This document shows positions 22,671 to 31,456 of a DNA stretch of 64,000 nucleotides, piece after piece. The stretch spans positions 496,001 to 560,000 of the forward strand of contig NC_007650.1 in assembly GCF_000012365.1 (NCBI RefSeq), written 5' to 3'. A program made the position numbers and the translations under genes. The notes under the pieces were generated by a model, which searched no databases, was not told the origin of the DNA, and worked only from the letters and a program-made list of their open reading frames with translations. The DNA is from Burkholderia thailandensis E264 (lineage in GTDB: Bacteria; Pseudomonadota; Gammaproteobacteria; Burkholderiales; Burkholderiaceae). Position 1 is the first letter of the stretch; each line of letters begins with the position of its first letter.

Positions 22671-23603
22671 TCACACCCACAGTCGATAGGCCCAAAACGA
22701 TTCGTCCTCAGCGAATCGGCACGCGAAATCGCTTGGGGAAAAGCCCGTGCTGCGTTTCACGGCACGGCTCAAATGCGCCTGGTCGGCAAAACCCTCGTCG
22801 TGTGCGATCGCTGCCCAATCCAACGCTTCTCCGGCATCGAATTGCGTCCGAGCACTGAAAAACAAGCTCTCGGTTTTGACGAGCGACTGCCATTCACGCA
22901 ACGAGCGGCCGCTATACGCCTTGATACGCCGTTCGACGTGACGCGGACTATGCGAGCGCCGCCATTCGTGTGCCTGCCAGGCGAGCCGCTTGACCCAATG
23001 GCGGCCCGCTTCGCGTAGCGACGGCAGTATCGGGCTCGCGCCATTGACGGCGCGCCAGCGCGGCGCGAGGTGATGCTGAAGCGCCGCGAGCGCGGCCGCG
23101 TCGCTGTTCGAGGCGAGCAACGTATCGAATAGCGCGTTCCATGTGCTGTCGAGCAACGCGCGCGCGTCGCAGATCACGTCCTGAATGACGGACAGATCGA
23201 TCTGAAACAGCGCCTTGGCGGCGTCCGCTTCGAAGCAGATCATCCCGGCGCGGCCGCTGGTTGGCGCCCAGCAGGTGGTGGGATACGAATGACTGCCCGA
23301 AAGCACGATCGCTGAATTAAACGGCCGCCATTCAGGCCCCCTGTCGGTTGGCTCGATTTGGCCCGCATCGACGTCCTGAAACCACGTCAGGCTTACGATC
23401 GGCGAGGCGGGGAGGTGCGTCAGACGTTGCGCGTCGCTCAACACGAAGCCGCGCGTATCGCGGCAAAGCACCGCGACAATCGCGCCTTGCAGGCCGAGCG
23501 GGGCGAGATGAAGCCGCGCGTGCGGACGCCGATCGCCTTGCGATGCCAGCGGTGCACGCGTCAGCGGATCGGGGCAGGTCGAAAGGGTTGGCATCGTGTT
23601 CAT
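22671..23603 (-). CDS. AraC-family transcriptional regulator
   Basis: 310 residues. The N-terminal ~200 residues form an unassigned sensor domain beginning about residue 30 (LHLAPLGLQGAIVAVLCRD), with cysteines at several places. The C-terminal ~100 residues carry the double helix-turn-helix; the second HTH is recognisable in WAAIAHDEGFADQAHLSRAV followed by KRSTGFSPSDF, the AraC signature. It is transcribed away from the P450 gene across a 109-bp shared promoter region, so it most likely controls that gene. The ligand is unknown. ATG 23603 chosen; ATG 23594 is an alternative. Confidence 0.88.
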   Translation of the reverse strand: MNTMPTLSTCPDPLTRAPLASQGDRRPHARLHLAPLGLQGAIVAVLCRDTRGFVLSDAQRLTHLPASPIVSLTWFQDVDAGQIEPTDRGPEWRPFNSAIVLSGSHSYPTTCWAPTSGRAGMICFEADAAKALFQIDLSVIQDVICDARALLDSTWNALFDTLLASNSDAAALAALQHHLAPRWRAVNGASPILPSLREAGRHWVKRLAWQAHEWRRSHSPRHVERRIKAYSGRSLREWQSLVKTESLFFSARTQFDAGEALDWAAIAHDEGFADQAHLSRAVKRSTGFSPSDFACRFAEDESFWAYRLWV

Positions 23604-23712
23604 GAGCGCTCGGTATAGGTAGGCGGGTGAGGCTGTCGATGTCGTTTGCGTTCAAGAAAACGCGTGGCCGCTGGCTCAGAATCACGTTCACGACCACTAG
23701 GTTCCTGACGCC

Positions 23713-25137
23713 ATGACTATGCTACCTGAGCATCAATGCCCGTTTCATCGCAACTCGCCAACCCAGGCTCGCCCCGTCGGTTCGTCCGGTAGGTGGCCGC
23801 CTGGTCCGGAGGCGGGCCTCACCGGCTGGCGTCTGCTGGGAGCGATGTCGCGCGACTTGCCCGGTACATTGGCAGCATGGCAAAAAGCGTACGGCGATAT
23901 CGTGCATCTGCGCATCTGGCCAGAGCATGACGTGGTCGTCGCCGATCCGCAACTCGCGCGCGCGTTGCTCGTTACCCATCACGACGCGCTGATTCGCTGG
24001 GAGCGCGGCATCCGCGTGCTTTCTCAGGTGCACGGGCATAGCGTGCTGACCGCAGAGGGGGAGGCTTGGCGCACCCGACGTCACGCGCTGGTTCCCAATT
24101 TCTCGCCCAAGGCTGTACAAGGCTTTTCGCCGACGATCGTCAAGGCGGCGACGCGGGCATTCGCGCAGTGGCCGCGAGAAGACGCCGACTGGCACATCGA
24201 GAGCGCGCTCACGATGTTGACCATGGACGTGATTCTCCAAATGGTATTCTCAAGCACCCTCGGCGAGGATGTGCGCGTAGCCGAGCAGGCCATACGCGTG
24301 GCCAGCGCAGCGGCCAACGCGGAGTTCTATTGGCCGACGAGCATGCCGGACTGGATGCCCTGGAAGCGCGAGAAGCGGCAGGCGCTAAGGACGCTGAAGG
24401 ATCTGATCGAGCGGCATTTGCAGCGCCGCTTGAAACTGGCTTGCGACGCGTGGCCCGACGATCTGTTGTCTTGCCTTCTGCAATCTCGCGAAGACGCATC
24501 GGCGTTGTCGCTTCAAAATGTGCGCGACGAATGCATGACCATATTCCTCGCCGGCCACGAAACGACGGCAGCGACACTGGTATGGTGGGCGTGGTGCATG
24601 GCTTCCAATCCCGAGGCGCAACGCGTCGCGCGCGATGAAGTCCAGCGTGTGCTGCAAGGCAACGCGCCCGTGGCCGAGACATTGCCGGAACTGGGTTATC
24701 TGGTTCAAACGATCAAGGAGACGTTGAGACGCTATCCCGTCGCGCCGCTGCTCATCAGCCGCCGCGCCACGCGCGCCATTCAACTGGGCGACTGGGCATT
24801 GCCTGCGCGCACGCTGTTCATGATCCCGGCCCACCTGATGCACCACGACGCGCGATGGTTTCCCGATCCCGAAGCGTTCCGGCCCGAGCGTTTCGCGCCC
24901 GACGCGCCGGAAGTGCCGCGCGGCGCGTATATCCCGTTTGGGGCCGGCCCTCGCGTTTGCCTGGGGCAGCATCTGGCAATGGCCGAAATGACAGTCATCG
25001 CCGCCATGCTGCTGCAGCGCTTCGTGCTGTCTGCGCCGGATGGATCGGCGCCGCCGCACCCCGTGCTGAACGTTACCCTCCGGCCGGCCCAACCAATGCA
25101 CCTGGCGATCACACAGGTCGATCCCAGGATCGCGTAG
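23713..25137 (+). CDS. Cytochrome P450
   Basis: 474-residue soluble haem monooxygenase. The oxygen-activation motif on helix I is AGHETT (residues 280-285), the K-helix ExxR is ETLR (336-339), and the haem-thiolate loop is FGAGPRVCLGQH with Cys416 as ligand. Proline-rich PPGPEAG at residues 29-35 resembles the hinge of CYP4/CYP102-like bacterial enzymes. No redox partner gene is adjacent, so electrons must come from elsewhere. The substrate cannot be predicted; the divergent AraC gene suggests induction by a small molecule. Lies within the mosaic, IS-bounded segment, so possibly acquired. Confidence 0.93.
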   Translation: MTMLPEHQCPFHRNSPTQARPVGSSGRWPPGPEAGLTGWRLLGAMSRDLPGTLAAWQKAYGDIVHLRIWPEHDVVVADPQLARALLVTHHDALIRWERGIRVLSQVHGHSVLTAEGEAWRTRRHALVPNFSPKAVQGFSPTIVKAATRAFAQWPREDADWHIESALTMLTMDVILQMVFSSTLGEDVRVAEQAIRVASAAANAEFYWPTSMPDWMPWKREKRQALRTLKDLIERHLQRRLKLACDAWPDDLLSCLLQSREDASALSLQNVRDECMTIFLAGHETTAATLVWWAWCMASNPEAQRVARDEVQRVLQGNAPVAETLPELGYLVQTIKETLRRYPVAPLLISRRATRAIQLGDWALPARTLFMIPAHLMHHDARWFPDPEAFRPERFAPDAPEVPRGAYIPFGAGPRVCLGQHLAMAEMTVIAAMLLQRFVLSAPDGSAPPHPVLNVTLRPAQPMHLAITQVDPRIA

Positions 25138-25221
25138 CGGGGGAAAAAGCGCCGCTCGAGCGTCGGCCGCTTACGGCGGTCAACGGTTGCAAGCAGTCGC
25201 CTACTCTGCGATTGGCGGCGC

Positions 25222-25350
25222 TCAGGCACCGATCCAGGCGCGCGCCTGTTCCGGCTCGTCGACGTGGAATGCCTTGACTTCGGCCTTCGTAAAGAACCGA
25301 GCCGGATGCCTCGAGGCGCGAATCCAGCCCGCGTCGGCCACCCCCGCGGC
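25222..25350 (-). pseudogene. Remnant of a SpoIIAA-like (STAS/SEC14) protein gene
   Basis: The minus-strand frame ending at 25222 encodes about 41 residues, ADAGWIRASRHPARFF then KAEVKAFHVDEPEQARAWIG. This matches the C-terminal third of SpoIIAA-like proteins (usually ~120 residues, ending with an E-V-K-x-F-x-x-x-E-x-x-A-x-A-W-I pattern). The upstream part of the frame is Gly/Arg-rich and unrelated, so the 5' two-thirds are missing. The adjacent IS5-family element has intact ends and duplication, so it did not itself cause the deletion. Confidence 0.65.
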
Positions 25351-25495
25351 GCGCGTGATTTCAGCCATCATCGCGCGCCGCCGACGAACCCCGCCGCCCG
25401 TCCCGCCACACCATTCGCCGCATTCCTCCAATCCCGCTTGCCCGTGCCGCCTAGGGCGTGTTCACACTACATTAGTTTGAGGTTATGCTTCGGAG

Positions 25496-25903
25496 ATGGA
25501 AATCTCCGAAGCCCAATTCAAGCAGATCGAACATTGCCTGCCGCGACAGCGTGGCAATGTGAGCCTGTCGAACCTGCAAGTGCTCAACGCGATCCTTTAT
25601 GTGGCCGAGCACGGATGTAAATGGCGCGGCCTGCCACCACGTTTCGGCCGCTGGCACACGATCTACACGCGCATGAACCGTTGGTCTCGCAACGGTGTAC
25701 TGGACCGAGTGTTCACGGAGTTGCAGCGCGCGCAGATCATTCGCGTTCGGATTGAAGCGGTATCGCTGGATAGCACGATCGTGAAGGTTCATCCTGACGG
25801 CACCGGTGCGTTAAAAAAAATGGACCTCAAGCCATCGGCAAGTCTCGCGGAGGATGGACAACCAAGATTCATATGGTTGCCGCGGATGCTCGAACAGCCA
25901 TAA
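25496..25903 (+). CDS. IS5-family transposase, N-terminal frame (OrfA)
   Basis: 135 residues if read without shifting. The N-terminal DUF4096-like domain shows LPRQRGNVSLSNLQVLNAIL and WRGLPPRFGRWHTIYTRMNR. The first catalytic Asp is in EAVSLDSTIVKVHPDG. At the A8 run (25813-25820) a -1 slip on AAA-AAA changes the frame to read KNGPQAIGKSRGGWTTKIH, the conserved continuation, and produces the full transposase ending at 26253. The unshifted tail after Lys107 has no family counterpart. Confidence 0.9.
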   Translation: MEISEAQFKQIEHCLPRQRGNVSLSNLQVLNAILYVAEHGCKWRGLPPRFGRWHTIYTRMNRWSRNGVLDRVFTELQRAQIIRVRIEAVSLDSTIVKVHPDGTGALKKMDLKPSASLAEDGQPRFIWLPRMLEQP

Positions 25904-26253
25904 CGTTCGCACTGTCGCCCGGTCAAGCCGGCGATGCGCCGCAGGGACGTGCACTGCTCGAACGCCTGGGGCCGCCGAATCGGCCGCTGCACCTGCTGAT
26001 GGACAAGGCGTACGAAGGTAACGAAACCCGACAACTCGCGCTCGATCTCGGCTTCATCCCGGTCGTCCCTCCGTTGAGTACGCGCGTCGAGCCTTGGGAA
26101 TACGACCGGGAAATGTACAAGCGTCGTAACGAAGTCGAGCGGCTGTTCCGTCGATTGAAGGGTTTTCGTCGCATCTTCTCGCGCTTCGACAAACTCGACT
26201 TGATGTTCATTGCCTTTATCAACTTCGCCCTGATTATCGAAGCCCTTCGATAG
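25873..26253 (+). CDS. IS5-family transposase, C-terminal frame (OrfB)
   Basis: 126 residues from its first ATG, though it is probably made only as the C-terminal part of a frameshift fusion entering at 25813-25820. It contains the second catalytic Asp in LHLLMDKAYEGNETRQ and the catalytic Glu in KRRNEVERLFRRLKGFR, the Y-x2-R-N-x-V-E-R signature of the group. Both halves are intact, so the element may be mobile. Confidence 0.92.
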   Translation: MVAADARTAITFALSPGQAGDAPQGRALLERLGPPNRPLHLLMDKAYEGNETRQLALDLGFIPVVPPLSTRVEPWEYDREMYKRRNEVERLFRRLKGFRRIFSRFDKLDLMFIAFINFALIIEALR

Positions 26254-26265
26254 TGTGAACACGCC

Positions 26266-27390
26266 CTAAGCCATCTGCCCGATCGTCTTCCTGAACCGCT
26301 TCAACGACAGCAAAAACAACACCGTGCCGATCACCGCCAGAATCAGGAACTGCCGCCACACCGTCTCGATGCCCGCGCCGCGATAGAGGATCGCCTGCCC
26401 GATCTCGACGAAGTGCGTCGTCGGCGCGGCGAGCATGATGTCCTGCACCGCGAACGGCATGCTCTCGCGCGGCGTCAGGCTGCCCGACAGCAGTTGCAGC
26501 GGCAGCAGCACCAGCACGAGCAGCATCCCGAACTGCGGCATGCTGCGCACGAGCGTCGCGAGAAAGATGCCCATCGACGTCGTCGCGAACAGGTGAATCG
26601 CCATCCCCACGACGAAGAGGGCGACCGATCCCTCGATCGGCACGTGCAGCGCGCCGCGCACGACGAACGCGAGCGAGAACGCCGCCGCGCACGCGACGAC
26701 GAGCCCCATCGACCACACCTTCGCCATCATGATCTCGCCGGGTGTCACCGGCATCACGAGCAGGTGCTCGATCGTCCCGTGCTCGCGTTCGCGGATCAGC
26801 GCCGCGCCCGTGAGCACCATCGACAGCAGCGTCACGTTGTTGATCACTTCCATCAGCGAGCCGAACCACGTCTGGTCGAGGTTCGGGTTGAAGCGCATGT
26901 GCATCGCGATGTCGACGGGCGGCGTCGCGTTCGCCCGGTAGCGGCGCGTGAAATCGTCGATTTCGCCGCTCACGATCTGCTGCACGTAGCCGTTGCCCGT
27001 GAACGCCTGGCTCATTCGCGTCGCGTCGACGTTCAACTGGATCTGTGCGGGGCGGCCCGCGAGCACGTCGCGCTGGAAATTCGGCGGGATGTCGAGCGCG
27101 AACGTGAAGTCGCCCGCGTCCATTCCGCGGTCGGCTTGCGCGAGCGTCACCATCTTCGGCAGCGCGAACTGCGGCGGGAAGAAGGCCGACGCGATCCGCG
27201 CGGACAGCGGCGACGCGTCCTCGTCGATGATCGCGATCGGCGCCATGTGCAGCGTGTCGGGCCGCGCGGTCGCGGCCGAATAGATCGAGACGGTGAACGT
27301 GTAGGCGATCAGCACGAGCAGGATCGGGTCGCGCACGAGGCTCCACAATTCCTTCACGCCGAGACGGTAGACGATCGCGAGGCGCTGCAT
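26266..27390 (-). CDS. ABC-2 type exporter permease (YhhJ-like)
   Basis: 374-residue inner-membrane permease. One N-terminal transmembrane helix (about residues 22-42), a large periplasmic domain (to about 175) and five or six C-terminal helices form the ABC2_membrane_3 layout. The coupling-helix region IREREHGTIEHLLVMPVTP is characteristic. Third gene of a HlyD-RbbA-YhhJ operon; ATG 27390 is two bases after the RbbA-like stop. Its TAG stop uses the terminal C of the IS5-family element, yet the pre-insertion sequence would also have read TAG, so the protein is unchanged. Confidence 0.9.
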   Translation of the reverse strand: MQRLAIVYRLGVKELWSLVRDPILLVLIAYTFTVSIYSAATARPDTLHMAPIAIIDEDASPLSARIASAFFPPQFALPKMVTLAQADRGMDAGDFTFALDIPPNFQRDVLAGRPAQIQLNVDATRMSQAFTGNGYVQQIVSGEIDDFTRRYRANATPPVDIAMHMRFNPNLDQTWFGSLMEVINNVTLLSMVLTGAALIREREHGTIEHLLVMPVTPGEIMMAKVWSMGLVVACAAAFSLAFVVRGALHVPIEGSVALFVVGMAIHLFATTSMGIFLATLVRSMPQFGMLLVLVLLPLQLLSGSLTPRESMPFAVQDIMLAAPTTHFVEIGQAILYRGAGIETVWRQFLILAVIGTVLFLLSLKRFRKTIGQMA

Positions 27391-27392
27391 GA

Positions 27393-30386
27393 TCAGCGTT
27401 CCTGTTTTTTCAAGAGCAGTATGGTCGCGCCGAGGATCACCGGCACCGAGGCGGCGAGCGGCCAGAACTGCGAGTAGAGATCGTGGAGCGACAGCGCCTT
27501 GTTGAACACGCCGCGGCTGATCGACAGCATGTAGGTGGCCGGATAGACGAGGCCGATGAAGCGCCCGGTGCCTTCGAGCGACGACAGCGGCGTGAGCAGC
27601 CCCGCGAACTGCACGGTCGGAATCATCGTGCCGATGATCGTCATCACGATCGCCGCGACCTGGCTGCGCGTGAACGTCGACGCGAGCAGACCGATGCCGG
27701 TGGCGACGACGTTGAAGATCAGCACCGCGAGCAGCAGTGTCATGAAGCTGCCCTTGACGGGCACGTCGAACGCGATTCGCGCGAGCACCGTCATCAGCAG
27801 GAAGTTCAGCATCGCGAGCACGACGTACGGCACCTGCTTGCCGATCAGGAATTCGGTGCGCGTGACGGGCGTCACGTACAGGTTCAGGATCGAGCCGAGC
27901 TCGCGCTCGCGCACGACGGCGAGCGCCGTCAGCATCGCGGGCAGCATCAGCAGCAGCAGCGGCATCACGGCGGGAATCATCGCCGGCAGGCTCTTCACGT
28001 CCGGGTTGTAGCGGTAGCGCGTGACGATCTCCGCGCGCGGCGCGAGCGTCACGCCGAGGCGGTGCCGCGCCTTGTCGGCGAGCCACATCGTGTGCATGCC
28101 GATCGCGTAGCCGCGGATCGTCTCCGCGCGCTGCGGCATCGCGCCGTCGATCCACATGCCGATCTGCACGGGCGCGCCGCGCTCGACGTCGCGTGCGAAG
28201 TTCGGCGGAATCTCGATCGCGAGCGACAGCTCGCCGTCGCGCATCCGGCGGTCCAGCTGCGCGTAATCCGAGATCGGCGGCCGCTCGACGAAGTAGCGCG
28301 AGCCGGACAGGTTCAGCGCGTAGTCGTGGCTCAGCTCGGTCTGGTCGCGGTCGAGCACCGCGTAGGTCAGATCCTCGACGTCGAGGCTGATGCCGATGCC
28401 GATGACGCACATCAGCACGAGCGAGCCGATCAGCGCGAGCGTCGCGCGAACCGGATCGCGGCGCAGTTCGAGCATCTCGCGCCACATGTAGCTGAGCGCG
28501 CGCTGCGCGCTGAATGCGCGACGGGGCGGCTCGGTGGACGCAGCGGGCGGCTGCGGCGCGGAGGCGGGCGCGGCGGAGGCGGGCGGCGCCTGCGGTTCGG
28601 AACGCGAGGCGGCGGCGGTTCGGGTATCGACGCCCGCTGCGGGCCGCGCGTTCGCGACCGGTTCGACCTCGACTTCGGCGCTCGGGCCCGCCGCGGGCGC
28701 TTCGATCGTCCGGCGTCCGGCCGCGCCGTTCGCTTGCGCGACGCCGCGCGCGCGCGCGGCGTCGTCGGCGCCGCCTGTCGCGTCGCGGCCGGCGGGGGCG
28801 CTGCCCGCCGCGCGGTGAGCCGCGCCGGCGCCCGTGCCGCCATCCGCCTCCTTCGCCGACGCATCGACGAGATAGCCGATGAACGCGTCTTCGAGCGTCG
28901 CCGCGCCGCGCGCGCGCACGAGTTCCGCCGGCGAATCGCTCGCGAGCACGCGCCCCGCGTGCATCAGCGAGATCCGGTCGCAGCGCTGCGCCTCGTTCAT
29001 GAAGTGCGTCGAGATGAAGATCGTCACCAGATCGCGGCGCGCGAGGTCGATCATCAACTGCCAGAAGCTGTCGCGCGCGACCGGATCGACGCCCGACGTC
29101 GGCTCGTCGAGGATCAGCAACTCGGGCTTGTGCACCATCGCGACCGCGAGCGACAGCCGCTGCCGCATGCCGAGCGGCAGGCTGTCGGGCAGCACGTCGT
29201 AGATGTCGGCGAGGCCGAAGCGGCGCGCCATTTCGTCGACGCGCGCGTCGATCTCGGCGGCCGGCACGCCGAACAGCCGCGCATGCAGCACGAGGTTCTG
29301 CCGCACCGTCAGTTCGCTATACAGCGAGAAGGCTTGCGACATGTAGCCGACGCGCCGGCGCGTGTTGATGTCCTTCGGGTCGACCTCCTTGCCGAACAGC
29401 TGCGCGGTGCCTTCGGTCGCGGGCAACAGGCCCGTGAGCATCTTCATCGTCGTCGACTTCCCGCAGCCGTTCGAGCCGAGAAAGCCGAAAATCTCGCCGC
29501 GCCGGATTCGGAAGCTCACGTGATCGACCGCGGTGAAATCGCCGAAGCGCATGGTCAGGCCGCGCGCCTCGATCGCGGTGCCCGCCTGCGAGTCGGCGCG
29601 CAGCGGCTCGATTTCCACCGGCTTGTGGTCGCGCCGCGCCTCCTCGGGCAGCAGCGCGATGAACGCCGCTTCGAGCGAATCGCAGCCGGTGCGCGCGAGC
29701 AGCTCGACAGGCGCGCCGGTGGCGAGCACGCGGCCCGCGTTCATCGCGATCAGCCAGTCGAAGCGCTGCGCCTCGTCCATGTACGCGGTCGCGACGATCA
29801 CGCTCATCGCCGGCCGCTCGTCGCGAATGCGGGCGATCAAATCCCAGAACTGCGCGCGCGCGAGCGGATCGACGCCCGTCGTCGGCTCGTCGAGGATCAG
29901 CAGATCGGGATCGTGGATCAGCGCGCAGCACAGGCCGAGCTTCTGCTTCATCCCGCCCGAGAGCTTGCCCGCCGGCCGCGACAGGAACGGAAAGAGGCCG
30001 GTGCTGCGCGTGAGCGCGTCGATGCGGCGGCGGCGCTCGCCCGCGTCGTGGCCGAACAGGCGCGCGAAGAACTGCAGGTTCTCCTCGACGGAGAGCGTCG
30101 GATACAGGTTCTTGCCGAGCCCCTGCGGCATGTATGCGATGCGCCGGCACACGCGCTCGCGATGGCGGCGCGAGCGCATGTCGCCGCCGAGCGCGTCGAC
30201 GCTGCCCGTTTGCAGGGCGCGCGCGCCGGACGCGAGCGCGAGCAGGCTCGACTTGCCGACGCCGTCCGGGCCGATCAGCCCGATCGTGAGACCGGCCGGG
30301 ACGTCGAGCGTGATGCGGTCGAGCGCGACGGTCTTGCCATAGCGCAGGCTGACGTCCGAGAAACGAACGACGCTCGGCGCGCTCAC
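27393..30386 (-). CDS. rbbA: RbbA-like ABC exporter: two ATPase domains fused to a permease
   Basis: 997 residues. The first ATP-binding domain (residues ~5-235) has Walker [10 protein letters not shown] and signature LSGGMKQK. The second (~275-495) has GSNGCGKST; its signature is [10 protein letters not shown], a departure from LSGGQ. An Ala/Pro/Gly-rich linker of ~120 residues follows, then an ABC-2 permease (~640-997) with [19 protein letters not shown]. The start is GTG 30386, overlapping the HlyD stop (GTGA). RbbA homologues of this architecture partner with YhiI and YhhJ; ribosome association reported for E. coli RbbA need not apply. Confidence 0.88.
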   Translation of the reverse strand: MSAPSVVRFSDVSLRYGKTVALDRITLDVPAGLTIGLIGPDGVGKSSLLALASGARALQTGSVDALGGDMRSRRHRERVCRRIAYMPQGLGKNLYPTLSVEENLQFFARLFGHDAGERRRRIDALTRSTGLFPFLSRPAGKLSGGMKQKLGLCCALIHDPDLLILDEPTTGVDPLARAQFWDLIARIRDERPAMSVIVATAYMDEAQRFDWLIAMNAGRVLATGAPVELLARTGCDSLEAAFIALLPEEARRDHKPVEIEPLRADSQAGTAIEARGLTMRFGDFTAVDHVSFRIRRGEIFGFLGSNGCGKSTTMKMLTGLLPATEGTAQLFGKEVDPKDINTRRRVGYMSQAFSLYSELTVRQNLVLHARLFGVPAAEIDARVDEMARRFGLADIYDVLPDSLPLGMRQRLSLAVAMVHKPELLILDEPTSGVDPVARDSFWQLMIDLARRDLVTIFISTHFMNEAQRCDRISLMHAGRVLASDSPAELVRARGAATLEDAFIGYLVDASAKEADGGTGAGAAHRAAGSAPAGRDATGGADDAARARGVAQANGAAGRRTIEAPAAGPSAEVEVEPVANARPAAGVDTRTAAASRSEPQAPPASAAPASAPQPPAASTEPPRRAFSAQRALSYMWREMLELRRDPVRATLALIGSLVLMCVIGIGISLDVEDLTYAVLDRDQTELSHDYALNLSGSRYFVERPPISDYAQLDRRMRDGELSLAIEIPPNFARDVERGAPVQIGMWIDGAMPQRAETIRGYAIGMHTMWLADKARHRLGVTLAPRAEIVTRYRYNPDVKSLPAMIPAVMPLLLLMLPAMLTALAVVRERELGSILNLYVTPVTRTEFLIGKQVPYVVLAMLNFLLMTVLARIAFDVPVKGSFMTLLLAVLIFNVVATGIGLLASTFTRSQVAAIVMTIIGTMIPTVQFAGLLTPLSSLEGTGRFIGLVYPATYMLSISRGVFNKALSLHDLYSQFWPLAASVPVILGATILLLKKQER

Positions 30387-31456
30387 TGCGGAACCTTGAC
30401 CATCAGTTGCGCGGGCCACGGCTTGCCCGGGTCGACGCGCACCCACGCGACGCCGGGCAGCCCCGTCTTCACGAGCTTCAGGTGCTTTTGCAGCAGCTCG
30501 CGATCGATGCGCGCCTTCACGCGGAACATCAGCTTCTGGCGTTCGCTCGCGGTTTCGACGGTCTTCGGCGTGAACTGCGCGGTGCTCGACACGAACGACA
30601 CGGTGGCGGGAATCACGTAGTTCGGCGCGGCGTCGAGGATGATGCGCGCGTCGGCGCCGAGCGCGACCTTGCCGACGACCGTCTCCGGCAGGAAGAACGT
30701 CATGTAGACGTCCGACAGATCGACGAGATTGAGCACCTTGCCGCCCGCGGGCAGCACCTCGCCCGGCTGCGCGACGCGGTACTGCACGCGGCCGTCGCGC
30801 GGCGACACGAGCCGGCTGTCGTCGATGTCGGCCTGCACGCGCGCGACCGTCGCGTCGGCCGCCGTCACCGCCGAATGCGCGGCGACGAGCTGCGCCTCGG
30901 TCGCCTCGATCGCGGCCTGCGCGGCGGCCACCTGCGCGGCCGCCGCGGACACGGCCGCCTGCGCGCTGCGCGCGCGCGCGCGGTCGTCGTCGAGCTCCTG
31001 CATCGACGATGCGCCTTCGCGCGACAGCGTTTCCGAACGCGCGAGCCGGCGCTTCGCGGCGTCGAGCTCGCTTTCGCGCAGCACGACCATCGCCTGCGCG
31101 GCCGCCTTGTCGCTTTTTCGCTGCGCGACCTGCGATTGAACGCCGGCCGCGGTGCTCAGCGCGCGCTGCCGCTGCGCGCTCGCTTCGTCGTACTGCGCGC
31201 GCAGCACCTGGATCTGCATGTTCGCGAGCGGCTGGCCGGCCTTCACGAAATCGCCTTCGTCGACGAGGATCGCATCGATGCGCCCGGGCAGCTTCGTCGC
31301 GACGTCGATCTCGGTGGCCTCGATGCGGCCGTTGCCGCTCGCGAAGCCGTCGCCCGGCCCCTGATGGCGCAGCAGCGTCCAGCCGTAGTAAGCGCCGAGC
31401 GCGGCCACGACCACGGCCGCCGCGGCGACGATCTGCTTCCTGGTGACTTGGATCAT
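30383..31456 (-). CDS. HlyD-family periplasmic adaptor (YhiI-like)
   Basis: 357-residue membrane-fusion protein. The N-terminal transmembrane anchor (residues 8-28) is followed by split lipoyl halves ([16 protein letters not shown] and [18 protein letters not shown]) flanking a long Ala/Gln-rich coiled-coil hairpin. A beta-barrel domain containing [15 protein letters not shown] completes it. It bridges the RbbA/YhhJ permeases to the NodT outer-membrane channel encoded just upstream; the ATG overlaps that gene's stop (ATGA). Confidence 0.92.
   Translation of the reverse strand: MIQVTRKQIVAAAAVVVAALGAYYGWTLLRHQGPGDGFASGNGRIEATEIDVATKLPGRIDAILVDEGDFVKAGQPLANMQIQVLRAQYDEASAQRQRALSTAAGVQSQVAQRKSDKAAAQAMVVLRESELDAAKRRLARSETLSREGASSMQELDDDRARARSAQAAVSAAAAQVAAAQAAIEATEAQLVAAHSAVTAADATVARVQADIDDSRLVSPRDGRVQYRVAQPGEVLPAGGKVLNLVDLSDVYMTFFLPETVVGKVALGADARIILDAAPNYVIPATVSFVSSTAQFTPKTVETASERQKLMFRVKARIDRELLQKHLKLVKTGLPGVAWVRVDPGKPWPAQLMVKVPQ

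Larger units (their letters stand above)
25454..26266 (+). mobile_element. IS5-family (IS427-group) insertion sequence (complete)
   Basis: 813-bp element with perfect 16-bp terminal inverted repeats GGGCGTGTTCACACTA (25454-25469 and, inverted, 26251-26266), flanked by a TA duplication (25452-25453 and 26267-26268). It encodes two overlapping frames joined by a probable -1 frameshift at an A8 run (25813-25820). Its right end abuts the stop codon of the ABC permease gene. Confidence 0.94.

Noticed and set aside
25496..25903. Treating the IS5-family transposase as broken by a frameshift mutation
   Set aside because: The shift point is an A8 slippery run placed where IS427-group elements use programmed frameshifting, and both frames are otherwise intact.
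27483..30620. A 1045-codon plus-strand open frame opposite the RbbA-like gene
   Set aside because: Arg/His/Glu-rich low-complexity translation with no recognisable domain; the opposite strand has two perfect ATPase domains.
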